Of a stretch of DNA of 64,000 nt, positions 33,211 through 44,296 are shown one piece after another. The notes under the pieces were generated by a model. The model saw nothing but the letters and a program-made list of their open reading frames with translations, did no database searches and had not been told where the DNA came from. The stretch covers positions 12,604,001 through 12,668,000 of the forward strand of contig NC_068928.1 of assembly GCF_023091745.1 (NCBI RefSeq), written 5' to 3'. This DNA comes from Budorcas taxicolor (Eukaryota; Chordata; Mammalia; Artiodactyla; Bovidae). The translations under genes were made by a program, and so were the position numbers. Every line of letters begins with the position of its first letter. The stretch's first letter is position 1.

Positions 33211-34587
33211 AATTTTGCCTGTTGCTGCTGTCATCATCATTATAATTGTTAAATGAGTTTTTTCAAAGTCTCGCAAAAGGTCATGCTTTTTAACATTGAT
33301 ATCAGATAAATATTAGTTAAGCTACCATTTTACTACATTAAAGCTTCATTTGCTGATTTGACAATATTTTTCACCTCTAAATAGGATAATTTGCCTGATT
33401 TCAGGAAAAATTGCTGTAAAAACACTTAAAGTATGGGGTTCCATGTTAAAGAATACTAAATTTGCCACAGCAAGGTTAAAAATCAGTACTTTCATCGTCA
33501 TGTTTACATAAATCACACCATTTTAAAAAAAAATAACTTTAATTCTTGTGAACAAGCTCAATAACAAATTGAGCAATGTAAAAAAGAACAAAGAAAATAA
33601 AAACCATATCCTACTCCTTAAGAAGTAATTACTATTAACATTTCAGTGTATGTCTTCCCAAACATTCCTCTGTGCCTATTCATATACAAATTAGTATAAA
33701 TAATTTTATGAAATTGAATCATATTATGCTTACTGTCTTACAATCTTTTCAATCTAAGATAGGTGTTATCGGTATCTTTCTAAGTTAATAACTCATAATT
33801 TATTAACCAGTCACCATGGATGGGCAACTAGTTTGCATCTAGATTTTCGTTGTTTAAAACGATTTTCTGGTCAATATTCTCTTCTCCAACGTGTGATGAT
33901 CTCTTTCAGATAAATTCCTGTAAATGGAATTGCATTTATTGTTATCAAGTTGTAGTTCAATTAGTTCATAGACACGAATAATTAAAATGTAAATAAATAT
34001 GTGTGTATGTTTGATTATGCATGAATGTATAAGAATTTGTTGATCTGTAATTTGCTCATAAAATCACTTATCTTGAAAAGTAAGCTACACATTTAAAAGT
34101 TATTTCATTATCAGTTCAGATTCTGCCAAAAGTATGTTTTCTGTGTAGCCTGATAACTACAGGTACAGAATTATTGATCTTTCCCCAAATCACAGTTAAA
34201 CTGAAGTCCTAAGAAAATTTGACTGTTGGCTTTGTAGCTCTCAGTGACTCTCTAGAAGAAATGGAGAGACTTTTGTTTTTCTCCATTGGTCTTACTGTTG
34301 GGGAGAGCTCCTTTTACTGCTTATTATTTAAATAGTAGTTGATAAAGCTTCCAAGTGGAGCTTTTGTAGTATACGATAGCATATCAGAACATGCAGAATA
34401 CTTTAAAGAAATTGTCCTAAAGGTTTGGTTTGTATCATTGTTTTTATCTGGCTCTTTACTGCCCCCTCTTGATATTAAAAAATGCTCTGTTGCAGAATAC
34501 ATTGATTTCTAAAGCAAAAGAAAATGAAAGCCCAATTACTTGAGGTTGTTAAAGATTCTGTAAGATTTTATGTTTTAGAGAGTTTGA
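33211..34587. other. intronic sequence, nothing recognised
   Basis: About 1.4 kb. The 33540-33960 part resembles an old LINE 3' region but is not assigned. Confidence 0.4.
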
Positions 34588-34760
34588 GGACTTCCCTGGT
34601 GGCCCAGTGGTGGAGAATCCACCTGCCAATGCAGAGGACGTGGGTTCAATCCCTGTCGTGATAAATATACCCCACATGCCACTGATGAACTATAATCCAT
34701 GTGCCACACTGCTGAGCCTGTGTTGTAGAGCCCGTGAGGGCTGTTTCAACCATGTGACTT
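34588..34760 (+). mobile_element. CHR-type SINE, sense
   Basis: GACTTCCCTGGTGGCCCAGT, GGTTCAATCCCTGTCGTGA and GCCACACTGCTGAGCCTGTG. Confidence 0.82.
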
Positions 34761-35044
34761 TCGGTTTAGTACATCCAGTTTAGTTGTTACAAAAAAATAT
34801 ATGAACAGTCCAGTTAAAGAAAACATAGATAGTAAATTTTAACATGGAAACATTTTTGTTCTCACTACTAATACAAGAAATAAAATTTAAAGTACATTTA
34901 AAATATTCTTTATATGTATTAAAAAAATTAAAGTCATGTCCAGTGATAAGGTTTTGTGAAAGTAATACATTCATATATCTCTGGGAATATTGTAAATTGC
35001 TGCATTTTGGGTGGCCATATAACTTATGGAGTTAATGACATGAA

Positions 35045-35140
35045 TGCGTATGTGCTCAGTGACTTTAATCTTGTGCGACTTTTGTGACCCTATGGACTAT
35101 CCCTCCAGGCTGCCCTGTCCTTGGGACTCCCCAGGCAAGA
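35045..35140 (-). mobile_element. Bov-tA SINE fragment, antisense
   Basis: GCGTATGTGCTCAGTGACTT to GGGACTCCCCAGGCAAGACT. The tRNA head is missing. Confidence 0.8.
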
Positions 35141-35543
35141 CTGATGAATAATCCTGTACTCTTACTTGTGACTCCATTCCTAAGAATTTGTCCTCTAAAA
35201 GAACATCATTTTTCTATATGAGATATATAAAAGTGAAAAGAGTTATTGTGTGAGAGTACTAGAATTGTAGGTAATATTTAAAATTTTCCCCTTAATATTG
35301 ATATTACTTGCTTTTAAATGAAGGGGGAGAAAATACCTACCAGGAATCCTAATCCTGGAAAATGGACTTAGATGCAGGAGCCTGAGGGCCTATAAACCCA
35401 TGTCATATAAACTGGCAACTTTCTGCCCTATAGGCAGTGAACCTTTTGAACATTTTATTTTGGAAGTAAATATCAGAAATTAGTTTAAAATGGCAGGTTT
35501 TATTTCTTTTATAGTGATCACTTCATATATTTTAAAACAACAG
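35141..35543. other. intronic sequence, nothing recognised
   Basis: No recognised element; ends at acceptor caacag. Confidence 0.5.
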
Positions 35544-35661
35544 GTGATTAAAAATAGCAAGACAGAAATCCCAGAACTGGAATTGTTTCCTCGCTATCTT
35601 CTCTTCCTGAGACAGCAGCCTGCCACTCGGACACAGCAGTCTAACATCTGGGTGAATATGG
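35544..35661 (+). CDS. USP32: USP32 exon, residues ~585-624
   Basis: VIKNSKTEIPELELFPRYLL then FLRQQPATRTQQSNIWVNMG, the linker closing the DUSP domain and leading to the ubiquitin-like segment. Acceptor caacag, donor G|gtatga. Ends with 1 nt of Gly. Confidence 0.96.
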
Positions 35662-36619
35662 GTATGATGAGCCTGAGAGTGTTTCCTCAGCATTTACCAA
35701 GAGGTAACTTAAGAATGCAGCAAGAATACTGTGCATTTCCTTGAAAATAATAAAAATGGAAACCAGTTTGCTCCAAGTCTGGTGCCACTATACTAATACA
35801 CATTTTCATCTGTTTTCATACAGAATCAGAAAACCTCTTATGGGCCTTAGATCTACGGTCATGCGCAAGACTAGCTGGGGTAGAGGCAAAGTCCCAGCAG
35901 CAAACTGAAAAGGGTTGTTTCCTTTTCTGGCTTGCAAACATACAAAGATAATAAGCAGAAATGAATTCTACATACTTGGTTTCTTTGAGAAGAAGCCGTT
36001 GTAAATTATGTGCTTGACCTCAGTTAGAGTCTGCCAGCCAGTGACTGTTCTTTTCAACTCCACTCAGATTTCTAAGAAGTAATTTCTTAGGCAATATCCT
36101 CTTCTTGTGTGTGTGTGTTGAGTTTTTTGTTTTGGGGGGGTTTTGTAACAGAACATCATATATTTCTCATGCTAGGCCCAAGGAGCCTTTATAACAGATA
36201 ATACAAAGGAAAAGATCTGGTTTTGAAAATGAAAGTGACACATTTTCTTCAAAAACATCAAGCCTATCAAAATGATATATAAATAGGTTTCCATTTTAAT
36301 GTCATAGATGCAAAAAGTTCCCTTTCGATTTCTCTCTGAGGTTAAATTTTACCAATGGGCCAGGCTTGCTCTGTGCTTTTGAGTTACAAATATTTCTTCA
36401 GCAAAAATAATGAGTTCATCCATTTACACAAAATCTTGGACTGTGTTAACAGTACCATAATGTTACTATGATCACTGTAACTTATTATGCCAAAACCACC
36501 TATGAACCCAAACCAACCCTGTAAATATCATTCCTCCTTTGAAATTTAGTAGGATTAGTTTTATTTCATCATTAAAGATTATATTCAGATAATATATGGA
36601 AATTCTTACATGTACTGTT
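35662..36619. other. intronic sequence, nothing recognised
   Basis: About 1 kb without a recognised repeat; short GT run at 36106-36118 and G7 at 36134. Confidence 0.5.
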
Positions 36620-36830
36620 TGGATCACTCTAGTGGCTCAGACAGTAAAGCGTCTATCTGCAATGCAGAAGACCCAGGTTCGATCCCTGGGTTGGGAAGAT
36701 CCCCTGGAGAAGGAAATGGCAGCCCACTCCAGTATTCTTGCCTGGAAGATCCCATGGATCTCAGAGCCTTGTAGGCTACCGTCCATGGGGTCGCAAAGAG
36801 TCGGACATGACTGAGCGACTTCACTTTCAC
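36620..36830 (+). mobile_element. Bov-tA SINE, sense
   Basis: TCTAGTGGCTCAGACAGTAA, GGTTCGATCCCTGGGTTGGG and tail GACTGAGCGACTTCACTTTC. Well preserved. Confidence 0.95.
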
Positions 36831-37576
36831 TATACCAAAGCAGTGCCCTCAAACTTTGTCTTTAGGTAACAGATTATAATCAAAAAATAGTGAAATAAGA
36901 ATATCTCTGAAACACTCTTGATTTAATTTTCCATTGAATAATATCAATAGTATTTGCCTTTCTTTCATGGCACCCATAGTACATATATTTTTCAATTCTC
37001 TTTGAAAGATAACATGAGAGGCAAGATGTGTTGTTGCGCTTTTAGTAAGTATTCTTTATAACTCTTGTGCTGATCCTAGATTTTTGCTGCTGTAAATTCC
37101 ACTAGATTTTTTGGTGCTATTCAAAAGTATGAAATTATGTATAATAAGTGGCTGCCTGTTTAATGAGCTGTGCTACAAAAACTGTCTAGAATTCAAATAA
37201 ATTTCTTATATGGCTTAGGACAATAGAAATTGACTTGGACACTAGCAAATGCTTCTGAATCCTACAACTGTATAGTCATTATGCTCCAAATTTGTTCTTA
37301 ATTTGAAATTTTATTTCTTACTAATTAGTTACGAAATCAATCATTAATCATTTTGAAGTTTATAAAAATATGCTTTCTTGCTGTAATCTTATAACTAATC
37401 CTCTGATGTGTATTTAGAGAAATTTGCCCTTTTGTTTTCTTCTAGGATTATCCTTTGCTTGCTGATAGTAAATGATTTGCTTTGCTAGCGTTTAAAAGTT
37501 AATCATAGTTGGGTTTTGTTCTCCATACGTAGTTTTCATCTTTCTTTCTAATTTATCACAGCCATTTACTGGGCTC
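36831..37576. other. intronic sequence, nothing recognised
   Basis: AT-rich, no recognised repeat. Confidence 0.5.
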
Positions 37577-37590
37577 TTTTATTCCTTTTC

Positions 37591-37793
37591 GGCTTCCCTA
37601 GTTGCTCAGACAGTAAAGAATCCACCTGAAATGCAGGAAACCTGGGCTCAGTCCCTGGGTTGAGATCCCCTGGAGGAGGGCATGACAGCACACTCCAGTA
37701 TTCTTGTCTGGAGAATCCCCATGGATAAAGGAGCCTGGCAGGGCTATAGTCCACGGGGTCACAGAGTCGGACACGACTGAGTGATTAAGCACA
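37591..37793 (+). mobile_element. Bov-tA SINE, sense
   Basis: GGCTTCCCTAGTTGCTCAGA to GACACGACTGAGTGATTAAG. TTTATTCCTTTT occurs on both sides as the probable target-site duplication. Confidence 0.94.
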
Positions 37794-37806
37794 CAATTTA
37801 TTCCTT

Positions 37807-39039
37807 TTGAAGTGACAGGTTTCCAAACCTTACTACAGTTATCGATGACTTAATGGTAGCCTTTTTAACAGACAAAGCTACAGAAGTCATTGTTAAATGA
37901 TTTTTCAGCCTATTTTAGGTGAGTTAATTCTTGGAAGCTCTGAAAAAGTAGATGATGCCAGTGCTTTTCTCCTCTGTTTAGTAAGTAAAGACTCAAAGCA
38001 CATTTAATGGGAGGAAAAAAAGCTAAGTCACCATTGAATGGGTGGAAAATTACCTGGAGTGTATAATTGTACCCTTAATAGATTATATTGATACATTGAG
38101 TGTATTTTTGTTTTGGGTTGCTCAGTGAACTAAATATAACCTCTTATAGGCAGAGATGACCATTTTAAGCTAAAGCTTTTGTCTAGATTTTTGGCTGAAT
38201 AGTTATCCAGGGTTTAGCAGATAGTTTTAGCAACCTGTTTTTGATTTCCATAATCTCTTGTGATTTTATCCCCCTTTTCTTTTGAAATATATGGTTAGAC
38301 TTGATACATTCTTCCTTTAGTCTTTACTCTTTCCCTTTATTGCCTCTTTTTGTTTGCACTTTGAGCACTTCAGGAATTCAAGGTCATGTCTACTGTCCTC
38401 TTATTGAGTAGATAGGCCTTATGGTTCTCCCTAGTACCTTTCAATAGGGCAGTTTCTTTTTTGTCATGGGATGTTTCTTGGCTTACTTTAAAACTCTGTT
38501 GGCCATGTCATTCTAAGTCAAAGTTTCTTGAGTAATTGTGCCACAGTGGACCAGGTAATTGGGCCACTTAATGAGAGTGAGGGATTAGCAATTCAAAGAT
38601 AGTTTATTTTAAGAAAGTAGATCAGGTGAATCCAATTATCCTTCTGTGGCGTTCAAATCCAGTCCCATTTCCCAGTGTAAGACTCTTCCCCATTCTTTAA
38701 CACTGAGTTTTGATTTTGCTATTGAGTATGACCCAGCTGAGGGCCAATAAATCAGTGCTCATTATTTGCCACTCTTCTTGGATTCCAGATAGTGCCAATT
38801 ATTTGTGTGTCTGATTTTGTTATTCTTCCTTTCAAAGTTAAGACTTACTCTAAGATGCTTAGGTCTGCTATCTTCATTTTAAAGCTTCTTAAAATTTCTT
38901 AATTTATAAAATTATTAAATCTGTAATTCTTATTTCTCATTATTATTTCCTAAAATAGTATGGTCCCCATTACTAAAAGTGGTGCTTTCTCTTTTTTTAA
39001 CATCTGCCTTTTTCCTTACTGTGATTACTACGACCATAG
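37807..39039. other. intronic sequence, nothing recognised
   Basis: The 38340-38830 part has a more balanced composition than its surroundings and may be an old repeat or retroposed piece. I could not assign it and both strands are full of stops. Confidence 0.4.
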
Positions 39040-39194
39040 GAAATGTCCCTTCTCCGAATGCACCATTAAAGCGGGTCTTAGCCTATACAGGCTGTTTTAG
39101 TCGAATGCAGACCATCAAGGAAATTCATGAATATCTATCTCAGAGGCTGCGCATCAAAGAGGAAGATATGCGCCTGTGGCTATACAACAGTGAG
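39040..39194 (+). CDS. USP32: USP32 exon, residues ~624-675 (ubiquitin-like segment)
   Basis: GNVPSPNAPLKRVLAYTGCF then SRMQTIKEIHEYLSQRLRIK, ending RLWLYNSE. The pattern of a strand, a helix (TIKEIHEYLSQRL) and RLW is that of the ubiquitin-like fold that precedes the catalytic domain in this USP group. Acceptor ccatag, donor GAG|gtaaga. Confidence 0.97.
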
Positions 39195-39592
39195 GTAAGA
39201 GGCATGTCAGTCAAGGAAAGTCCTCCTTGTTAGATCCATGTTTCATTAATTGTTCATGGACAGTACAATCTTATAAAATTATTATTATAAAGTAACAATA
39301 AATATATCTTTTTAACAAATAGTTTATTTTGGATTTGTCTTAAAGTAAGGTATGCACATATTAAAAAAAAATTTAAACAATATGAAAGTATGTGGTGAAA
39401 ATTCTTCCCATCCTCTGACCTCTGTCTTCCATTCTCCTTAGAGGCAGTGCTTTTAATTATTTATGTATTCTTCCTAACACATGCAATATGTTTTCATTTT
39501 ACTCTGAAATTGGATGGTAAGTAGTTGTAACCAGTTCTATCTCCTAGTTCCTTCTTTCTTACATCCTTCTTTGGTCACCATTGAGAACTGAG

Positions 39593-39815
39593 AAGCAGTA
39601 TAGTAAAGAAAGTTGAGAGCACAGCTCCTGGCACCTCGCTGCCAAGGATTAAGTCCTGACTGTCTCTCACCTGTTAGTTAACTAACCAAGGACAAGTCCC
39701 TTAACTCTCTGTCACAGTTTTTCCATGAGTAAATGGGAAAATAATAGTATTTCCCTTAGGATAGTTGTAAGAATTAGATGAGTTAATTTTCTGAGCACTT
39801 TAGACAGGGTGAGTG
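39593..39815 (+). repeat. MIR fossil SINE
   Basis: AGCAGTATAGTAAAGAAAGT, GGACAAGTCCCTTAACTCTC, GTTTTTCCATGAGTAAATGG and GGATAGTTGTAAGAATTAGA: MIR in full order. Confidence 0.75.
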
Positions 39816-40281
39816 TCAACAAAATGTATAATTCTTTTGTATGGCATTTGGTTTTACATTTTCATTTCCTAGTTAGTGATCAAGGTCCATCTTGATCTGA
39901 GTTAACATTTTGATCTGAGTAAACATTTACTCAGTTTAGTATATACTTACTATATATTAATCAAGACTTCTTTTCTGTAAGCGGTTTAGAAAATCTAAAC
40001 CTCAGTGAATTTTGGTTTGTGTGATCAGTCTTTCCTGGTCTCCCCAAAATGAGATATAATTTTTTTAGAAACATAAAATATGTGTTTACAGAGTATAGAT
40101 TGTCTCTCCCTCATCTTGCCACCAAAATTATAAGTACTTTTGAATAACTGTAATATGCTAAATGTCTGTACATGAGTTATGTACCTTCAAGGAATTTTTT
40201 AAATTGTCATTCATTTTTATTTCAGCATTTGTTTCAAAGTTAGTAATTAAACTAACAAAACATTTCCTCCTCCATATACAG

Positions 40282-40363
40282 AATTACCTCACTCTCCTGG
40301 ATGATGAGGATCACAGATTGGAATATTTGAAAATCCAGGATGAGCAGCACCTGGTAATTGAAG
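40282..40363 (+). CDS. USP32: USP32 exon, residues ~676-703 (ubiquitin-like segment)
   Basis: NYLTLLDDEDHRLEYLKIQD then EQHLVIEG/V boundary. From memory human has DHKLEYL. Completes the ubiquitin-like fold. Acceptor tacag, donor G|gtacaa. Confidence 0.96.
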
Positions 40364-40444
40364 GTACAAGATGGAAGCATACATCTGTATTAGATTTTTA
40401 GGGGAAGAAAGAAAGGTTTAATTACTCACTGATAATCTCCTTCA

Positions 40445-40628
40445 TGGGGCTTCCCAGATGGTGCAGTGGTAAAGAATCCACCTGCCAAGGCAGGAGATGC
40501 AGGTTCAATCCCTGGGTCGGGAAGATGCCCTGGAGCGGGAAATGGCAACCTGCTCCTACTTTGTTCTTGCCTGGAAGATTCCATGATGTTGCAAAGAGTC
40601 GAAGACGACTGAGCGACTGAGCATGACA
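40445..40628 (+). mobile_element. Bov-tA SINE, sense
   Basis: GGGCTTCCCAGATGGTGCAG to GACTGAGCGACTGAGCATGA. A short A-unit deletion lies after TTCCATGATG. Confidence 0.93.
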
Positions 40629-41389
40629 AACCTACTTTATAGTTTTTTCCAACTGGTATTTGATCACTGTATTCTTCATAGTAAAGAAAACCCATTAAAC
40701 CTTTATGTAATCCTTTTGTAATGGAATACTATTTAGATTGTTTTAAGAGGAAAAACATATCTACATTCATTATCTGGCAAGGGTGGAAACAGTTGTAAAA
40801 ACAATTGAATTCAGTTATAAGTTTACAGTTTATTAAAATTTTCAAGCTGCCTCCTTGACTTTGAATGAGGAGATTAACATTCTTGCATTGTTAGTGATGC
40901 AGGCTTTTCATTAGTCCTCAACACTGATCAAGAAAGCTTAGCTCAAGTAAGCATACATTTACACACTGGCATGTACAAATCACTGAAAATTTAGTGTGTC
41001 TTTTCTCAAGATTCATGAAATGTTCCTAGCTGCCTTTGTATTAAAATGAATACTCTGGCAGCTTCACCATTTAAGAAAGAATTGTAAAAAAGAAAGAAGA
41101 AAGAATTGTGATAGTTCCAGTGTTTTAGGCTTAAGAATTTTAACTCCTTCTATTGAAGGTTGAGTATAATTTTACTTCAGGTATGCAATTGAGGAATTAG
41201 TTTACTAATTAATTCTAATCACTGACTATAAAGCCCCCTGTCTAAAGAATTGGAATGGTTTCAGAGCCAGTTACCAAAAGAAATTTTTTTTCAGTTTCTG
41301 GTTTAGAAATAAGTTTTTGTTTTTAAACAGAACACTTGAGTGGGTGTGATTTGATTGGATAAGAGATTAACACATTATTATCTTTCTAG
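40629..41389. other. intronic sequence, nothing recognised
   Basis: No recognised repeat; ends with a good pyrimidine-rich acceptor (tctttctag). Confidence 0.5.
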
Positions 41390-41464
41390 TTCGCAACAAA
41401 GATATGAGTTGGCCTGAAGAAATGTCCTTTATAGCAAACAGTAGTAAAATAGACAGACACAAGG
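41390..41464 (+). CDS. USP32: USP32 exon, residues ~703-728 (linker to catalytic domain)
   Basis: VRNKDMSWPEEMSFIANSSK then IDRHK, with 1 nt of the next Val. The W-PEEM motif is conserved at the ubiquitin-like/catalytic border. Acceptor tttctag, donor G|gtaagt (strong). Confidence 0.96.
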
Positions 41465-41675
41465 GTAAGTTTCCACTGTATTTCTTTTTAAACAGATGAT
41501 CTTAAAATTATTATTTTATGTTTTCTTCTTTCAACTGTTGAAGTGTTAACAAATTGTAGCTTTCCAGCTCAATAGTGATTAGGCCCCCTCTTATTTTTCT
41601 TTTTCCTGAAGCATCACATTTCTTTCTAACCTTGCAATTAAATTATTTATTCATTTTAAAAGATAACAATTCTAG

Positions 41676-41781
41676 GAGAGAATTGTTTGAACTCTAAAAA
41701 ACTGTCAGAGCAGTTGAAGAGAATCATTGCTACTTCCAGAGCACGGATGAGCATAGATCCAGTAGATTATCGTGATTGCCG
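41676..41781 (+). other. candidate alternative (poison) exon, 106 nt
   Basis: AG at 41674-41675 and CG|gtgagg at 41781 delimit an open 106-nt segment. Joined to the preceding exon (ending phase 1) it reads in frame for 34 codons, including SEQLKRIIATSRARMSIDPV. Joined to the next exon it shifts frame and reaches TAA after about 11 more codons, before the catalytic Cys. It is not part of the canonical protein. The upstream pyrimidine tract is weak, so it may be a pseudo-exon. Confidence 0.35.
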
Positions 41782-41954
41782 GTGAGGCTCCATGAAAAAC
41801 TCCTACTTTAACAGTTCAGGACCCAACAGAAAATTATTATCTCCATTTAACCAATTAGAAAAATTATAAAAATCATTGCATTGAATACAAATAACCGTTT
41901 GGTCTATGACATCTTGCTGCAGCTAGGCTTCTGTTCTCATATTGTTTGTTCCAG

Positions 41955-42093
41955 TTCCTACAGAAAAGGGGGCCACAGGTCTGAGTAACCTGGGAAATAC
42001 ATGCTTCATGAATTCAAGCATCCAGTGTGTTAGTAACACGCAGCCACTGACACAGTATTTTATCTCAGGGAGACATCTTTATGAACTCAACAG
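41955..42093 (+). CDS. USP32: USP32 exon, residues ~728-774 (catalytic Cys box)
   Basis: VPTEKGATGLSNLGNTCFMN then SSIQCVSNTQPLTQYFISGR. GLSNLGNTCFMNSS is the USP Cys box; the nucleophile codon is TGC at 42002-42004 (Cys743 in human, 744 by counting here). The Asn of GNTC helps form the oxyanion hole. Acceptor ttccag, donor AG|gtaatc. Confidence 0.98.
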
Positions 42094-42218
42094 GTAATCT
42101 TCCTTGAGTCATTGGCTCTTAACTTTCGTAATTTTGATATGAACCCAATATTACCTAAATCTGTTCTTTATTCACCCTGAGGGAGAAAATTCTTCATGCC
42201 CTGTTAAGCATGAAGTAA

Positions 42219-42418
42219 GCTTCCCTAGTGGCTTAGTGGTAAAGAATCTGCCTGCCAATGCAGGAGACATGGGTTCAATCCCTGGGTCAGGAAGATCCCC
42301 TGGAAAAGGAAATGGCAACCCACTCCTGTATTCTTGCCTGAGAATTTCATGGCAGAGGAGCCTGGTGGGCTACAATCCATGGGGTTGCAAAGAGTCAGAC
42401 ATGACTGAAGCAACTAAA
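42219..42418 (+). mobile_element. Bov-tA SINE, sense
   Basis: AGCTTCCCTAGTGGCTTAGT to GACATGACTGAAGCAACTAA, filling nearly half of a 464-nt intron. Confidence 0.94.
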
Positions 42419-42557
42419 GGACAAGGACCAAATGTTGCTTCTCTTGTTTTGAAAATGTATTTTGATGTGAGAAAACAGATACTAGGCATTTCTGTGTTCA
42501 CATGATTGTGATTTATAAGAATCATTAAACAATACATTTTCCTCTCAAAACTTGTAG

Positions 42558-42663
42558 GACAAATCCCATTGGTATGAAGGGGCATATGGCTAAATGCTAT
42601 GGGGATTTAGTACAGGAGCTTTGGAGTGGAACTCAGAAGAATGTCGCCCCATTAAAGCTTCGG
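42558..42663 (+). CDS. USP32: USP32 exon, residues ~774-809
   Basis: Completes Arg, then TNPIGMKGHMAKCYGDLVQE and LWSGTQKNVAPLKLR. The GMKGxMAxxYxxLxxELW pattern is typical of USP4/15-like catalytic domains. Acceptor ttgtag, donor CGG|gtaagc. Confidence 0.97.
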
Positions 42664-42838
42664 GTAAGCATGTTAAAATAATATAAGGGTATTAAGTCTT
42701 AAGCAACTGTTTAATTTTCTTTGTTTTTTATATTTATCTTTTAATTTTAGCTTAATGTTTTTGGATCTTTCATAGACATAAACTTTTACTTGTTCAAATA
42801 TAAGCAAAATACTCTTATAGACATAGTAGATAGAAAAA

Positions 42839-42884
42839 GTTCAGAAGTACAGTCTAAATTTGTTCAGAAGTACAGTCTAAATTT
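42839..42884. repeat. 2 x 23-bp perfect direct repeat
   Basis: GTTCAGAAGTACAGTCTAAA begins at 42839 and again at 42862. A 16-bp part (AGTACAGTCTAAATTT) recurs at about 46172 in another intron. Confidence 0.95.
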
Positions 42885-43045
42885 GGAAATTTCATTCATT
42901 TTACTAACTTATCAGGTATTTTACTTGTATATGTATACAAGTAAATATAGTGTGTGTATATAGTAAACTTTTCCTTTTTTGACCTTCACTATTATCAGTA
43001 TTCTAACTGCAAGGTAGCCCTGAGTCTAATTAATGATACTCAGTA

Positions 43046-43213
43046 CATTTCCCTGGTGGTCCAGTGGTTTATTAGATTCCTTGCTTCCAATGCAAGGGGC
43101 CTGGGTTTGATCCCTGGTCAAGGAACTAGATCCCACATGTCGCAATGAAGATTGGTCTGTGTGCTCTAGCTAAGACCTGGTGAAGCCAAATAAATAAATA
43201 ATTTTTTTTAAAG
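43046..43213 (+). mobile_element. CHR-type SINE, sense
   Basis: ATTTCCCTGGTGGTCCAGTG, GGTTTGATCCCTGGTCAAGG and an A-rich end (AAATAAATAAATAA). Confidence 0.85.
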
Positions 43214-43261
43214 GCAAGGCAAAAGCTTTTTAGGTTAAAAATTACTAATTATAGTAACTAA

Positions 43262-43480
43262 AAATTTGGCTACTTATCACTTACCAGCCACTGTCTGATT
43301 ACTTTATGTGTATTAACTCATTTAATCTTCTAAATGGCCCCATAATATAAAGCAGTGTTATGATCCCCATTTTATGGCTCAGGAAACTAAGGCTAATAGC
43401 AGTTAAGTAGCCTATCCAAGGTTGAAAGCTAGTTAGTAAGTCCTCACAGTTGAATACTGGGCTATTCTGCCTCTAATAAT
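43262..43480 (+). repeat. MIR fossil SINE
   Basis: ATTAACTCATTTAATCTTCT, CCCCATTTTATGGCTCAGGA and AACTAAGGCTAATAGCAGTT are in MIR order. Confidence 0.78.
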
Positions 43481-43759
43481 AAAAGTTAGGATACAACAAC
43501 ACCAGAAAAGTTAATTGTAAAAGAAAACAGGGAATCTTCCAATGTGACCACATGCTATTTTAATATTTTCATCTTGTATCTTAAATAGCATCTATGTACC
43601 TAAAGAACTGTTTGCCTATATTGATACTAAACCAGGACATGGGACTAGCCATGATACTTTTTTTAGTGGGCTGGGGGAGCATCATTTGATATAAAGATTA
43701 GAAAAATTTCCTGATTATCCAAAATATGTTTGCTGAAATAGACTAAGTACTATATTGTT

Positions 43760-44025
43760 TGGGCTTCCCTGGTAGCTCAGCTGGTAAAGAATCCATGTGC
43801 AGTGCAGGGGACCCCAGTTCGATTCCTGGGTTGGAAAGATCTGCTAGAGAAGGGATAGGCTACCCACTCCAGTATTCTTGGGCTTCCTTGGTGGCTCAGC
43901 TGGTAAAGAATCCGCCTGCAGTTTGGTAGACCTGGATTCGATCCCTGGGTTGGGAAGATCCCCTGGAGAAGGGAATGGCTGGCCACTCCAGTATTCTGGC
44001 CTGGAGGATCCCGTGGACTGTATAG
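43760..44025 (+). mobile_element. dimeric Bov-tA-type SINE (two tRNA heads)
   Basis: Heads start at 43760 (GGGCTTCCCTGGTAGCTCAG) and about 43889 (GGGCTTCCTTGGTGGCTCAG), each with a B-box-like GTTCGATTCC or TTCGATCCC. The first unit breaks off at CCAGTATTCTTG. The tail is truncated at GACTGTATAG. Confidence 0.9.
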
Positions 44026-44122
44026 TTTACTTATTCTCATGTCTCTGATTGAATTATGGGTATGGTCATTCTCAATTTGGGGGGCTAGCAAATAACGAGT
44101 TTGATTCCTTTTACATTTATAG

Positions 44123-44296
44123 TGGACCATAGCAAAATATGCTCCCAGGTTTAATGGGTTCCAACAACAAGACTCCCAAGAACTTCTGGCTTTTCTCTTG
44201 GATGGTCTGCATGAAGATCTCAACCGAGTCCATGAGAAGCCATATGTGGAACTAAAGGACAGTGATGGCAGACCAGACTGGGAAGTAGCTGCAGAG
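44123..44296 (+). CDS. USP32: USP32 exon, residues ~810-867 (QQD box)
   Basis: A 58-codon phase-0 exon: WTIAKYAPRFNGFQQQDSQE, LLAFLLDGLHEDLNRVHEKP and so on to WEVAAE. FxGxxQQDSQELLxFLLDGLHEDLN is the conserved USP QQD box that supports the active site. Acceptor tttatag, donor GAG|gtttgt, which is a weak 5' splice site. Confidence 0.97.

Noticed and set aside
43760..44025. tRNA genes
   Set aside because: The tRNA-like A/B-box segments here and in other copies are heads of SINEs, not functional tRNA genes.
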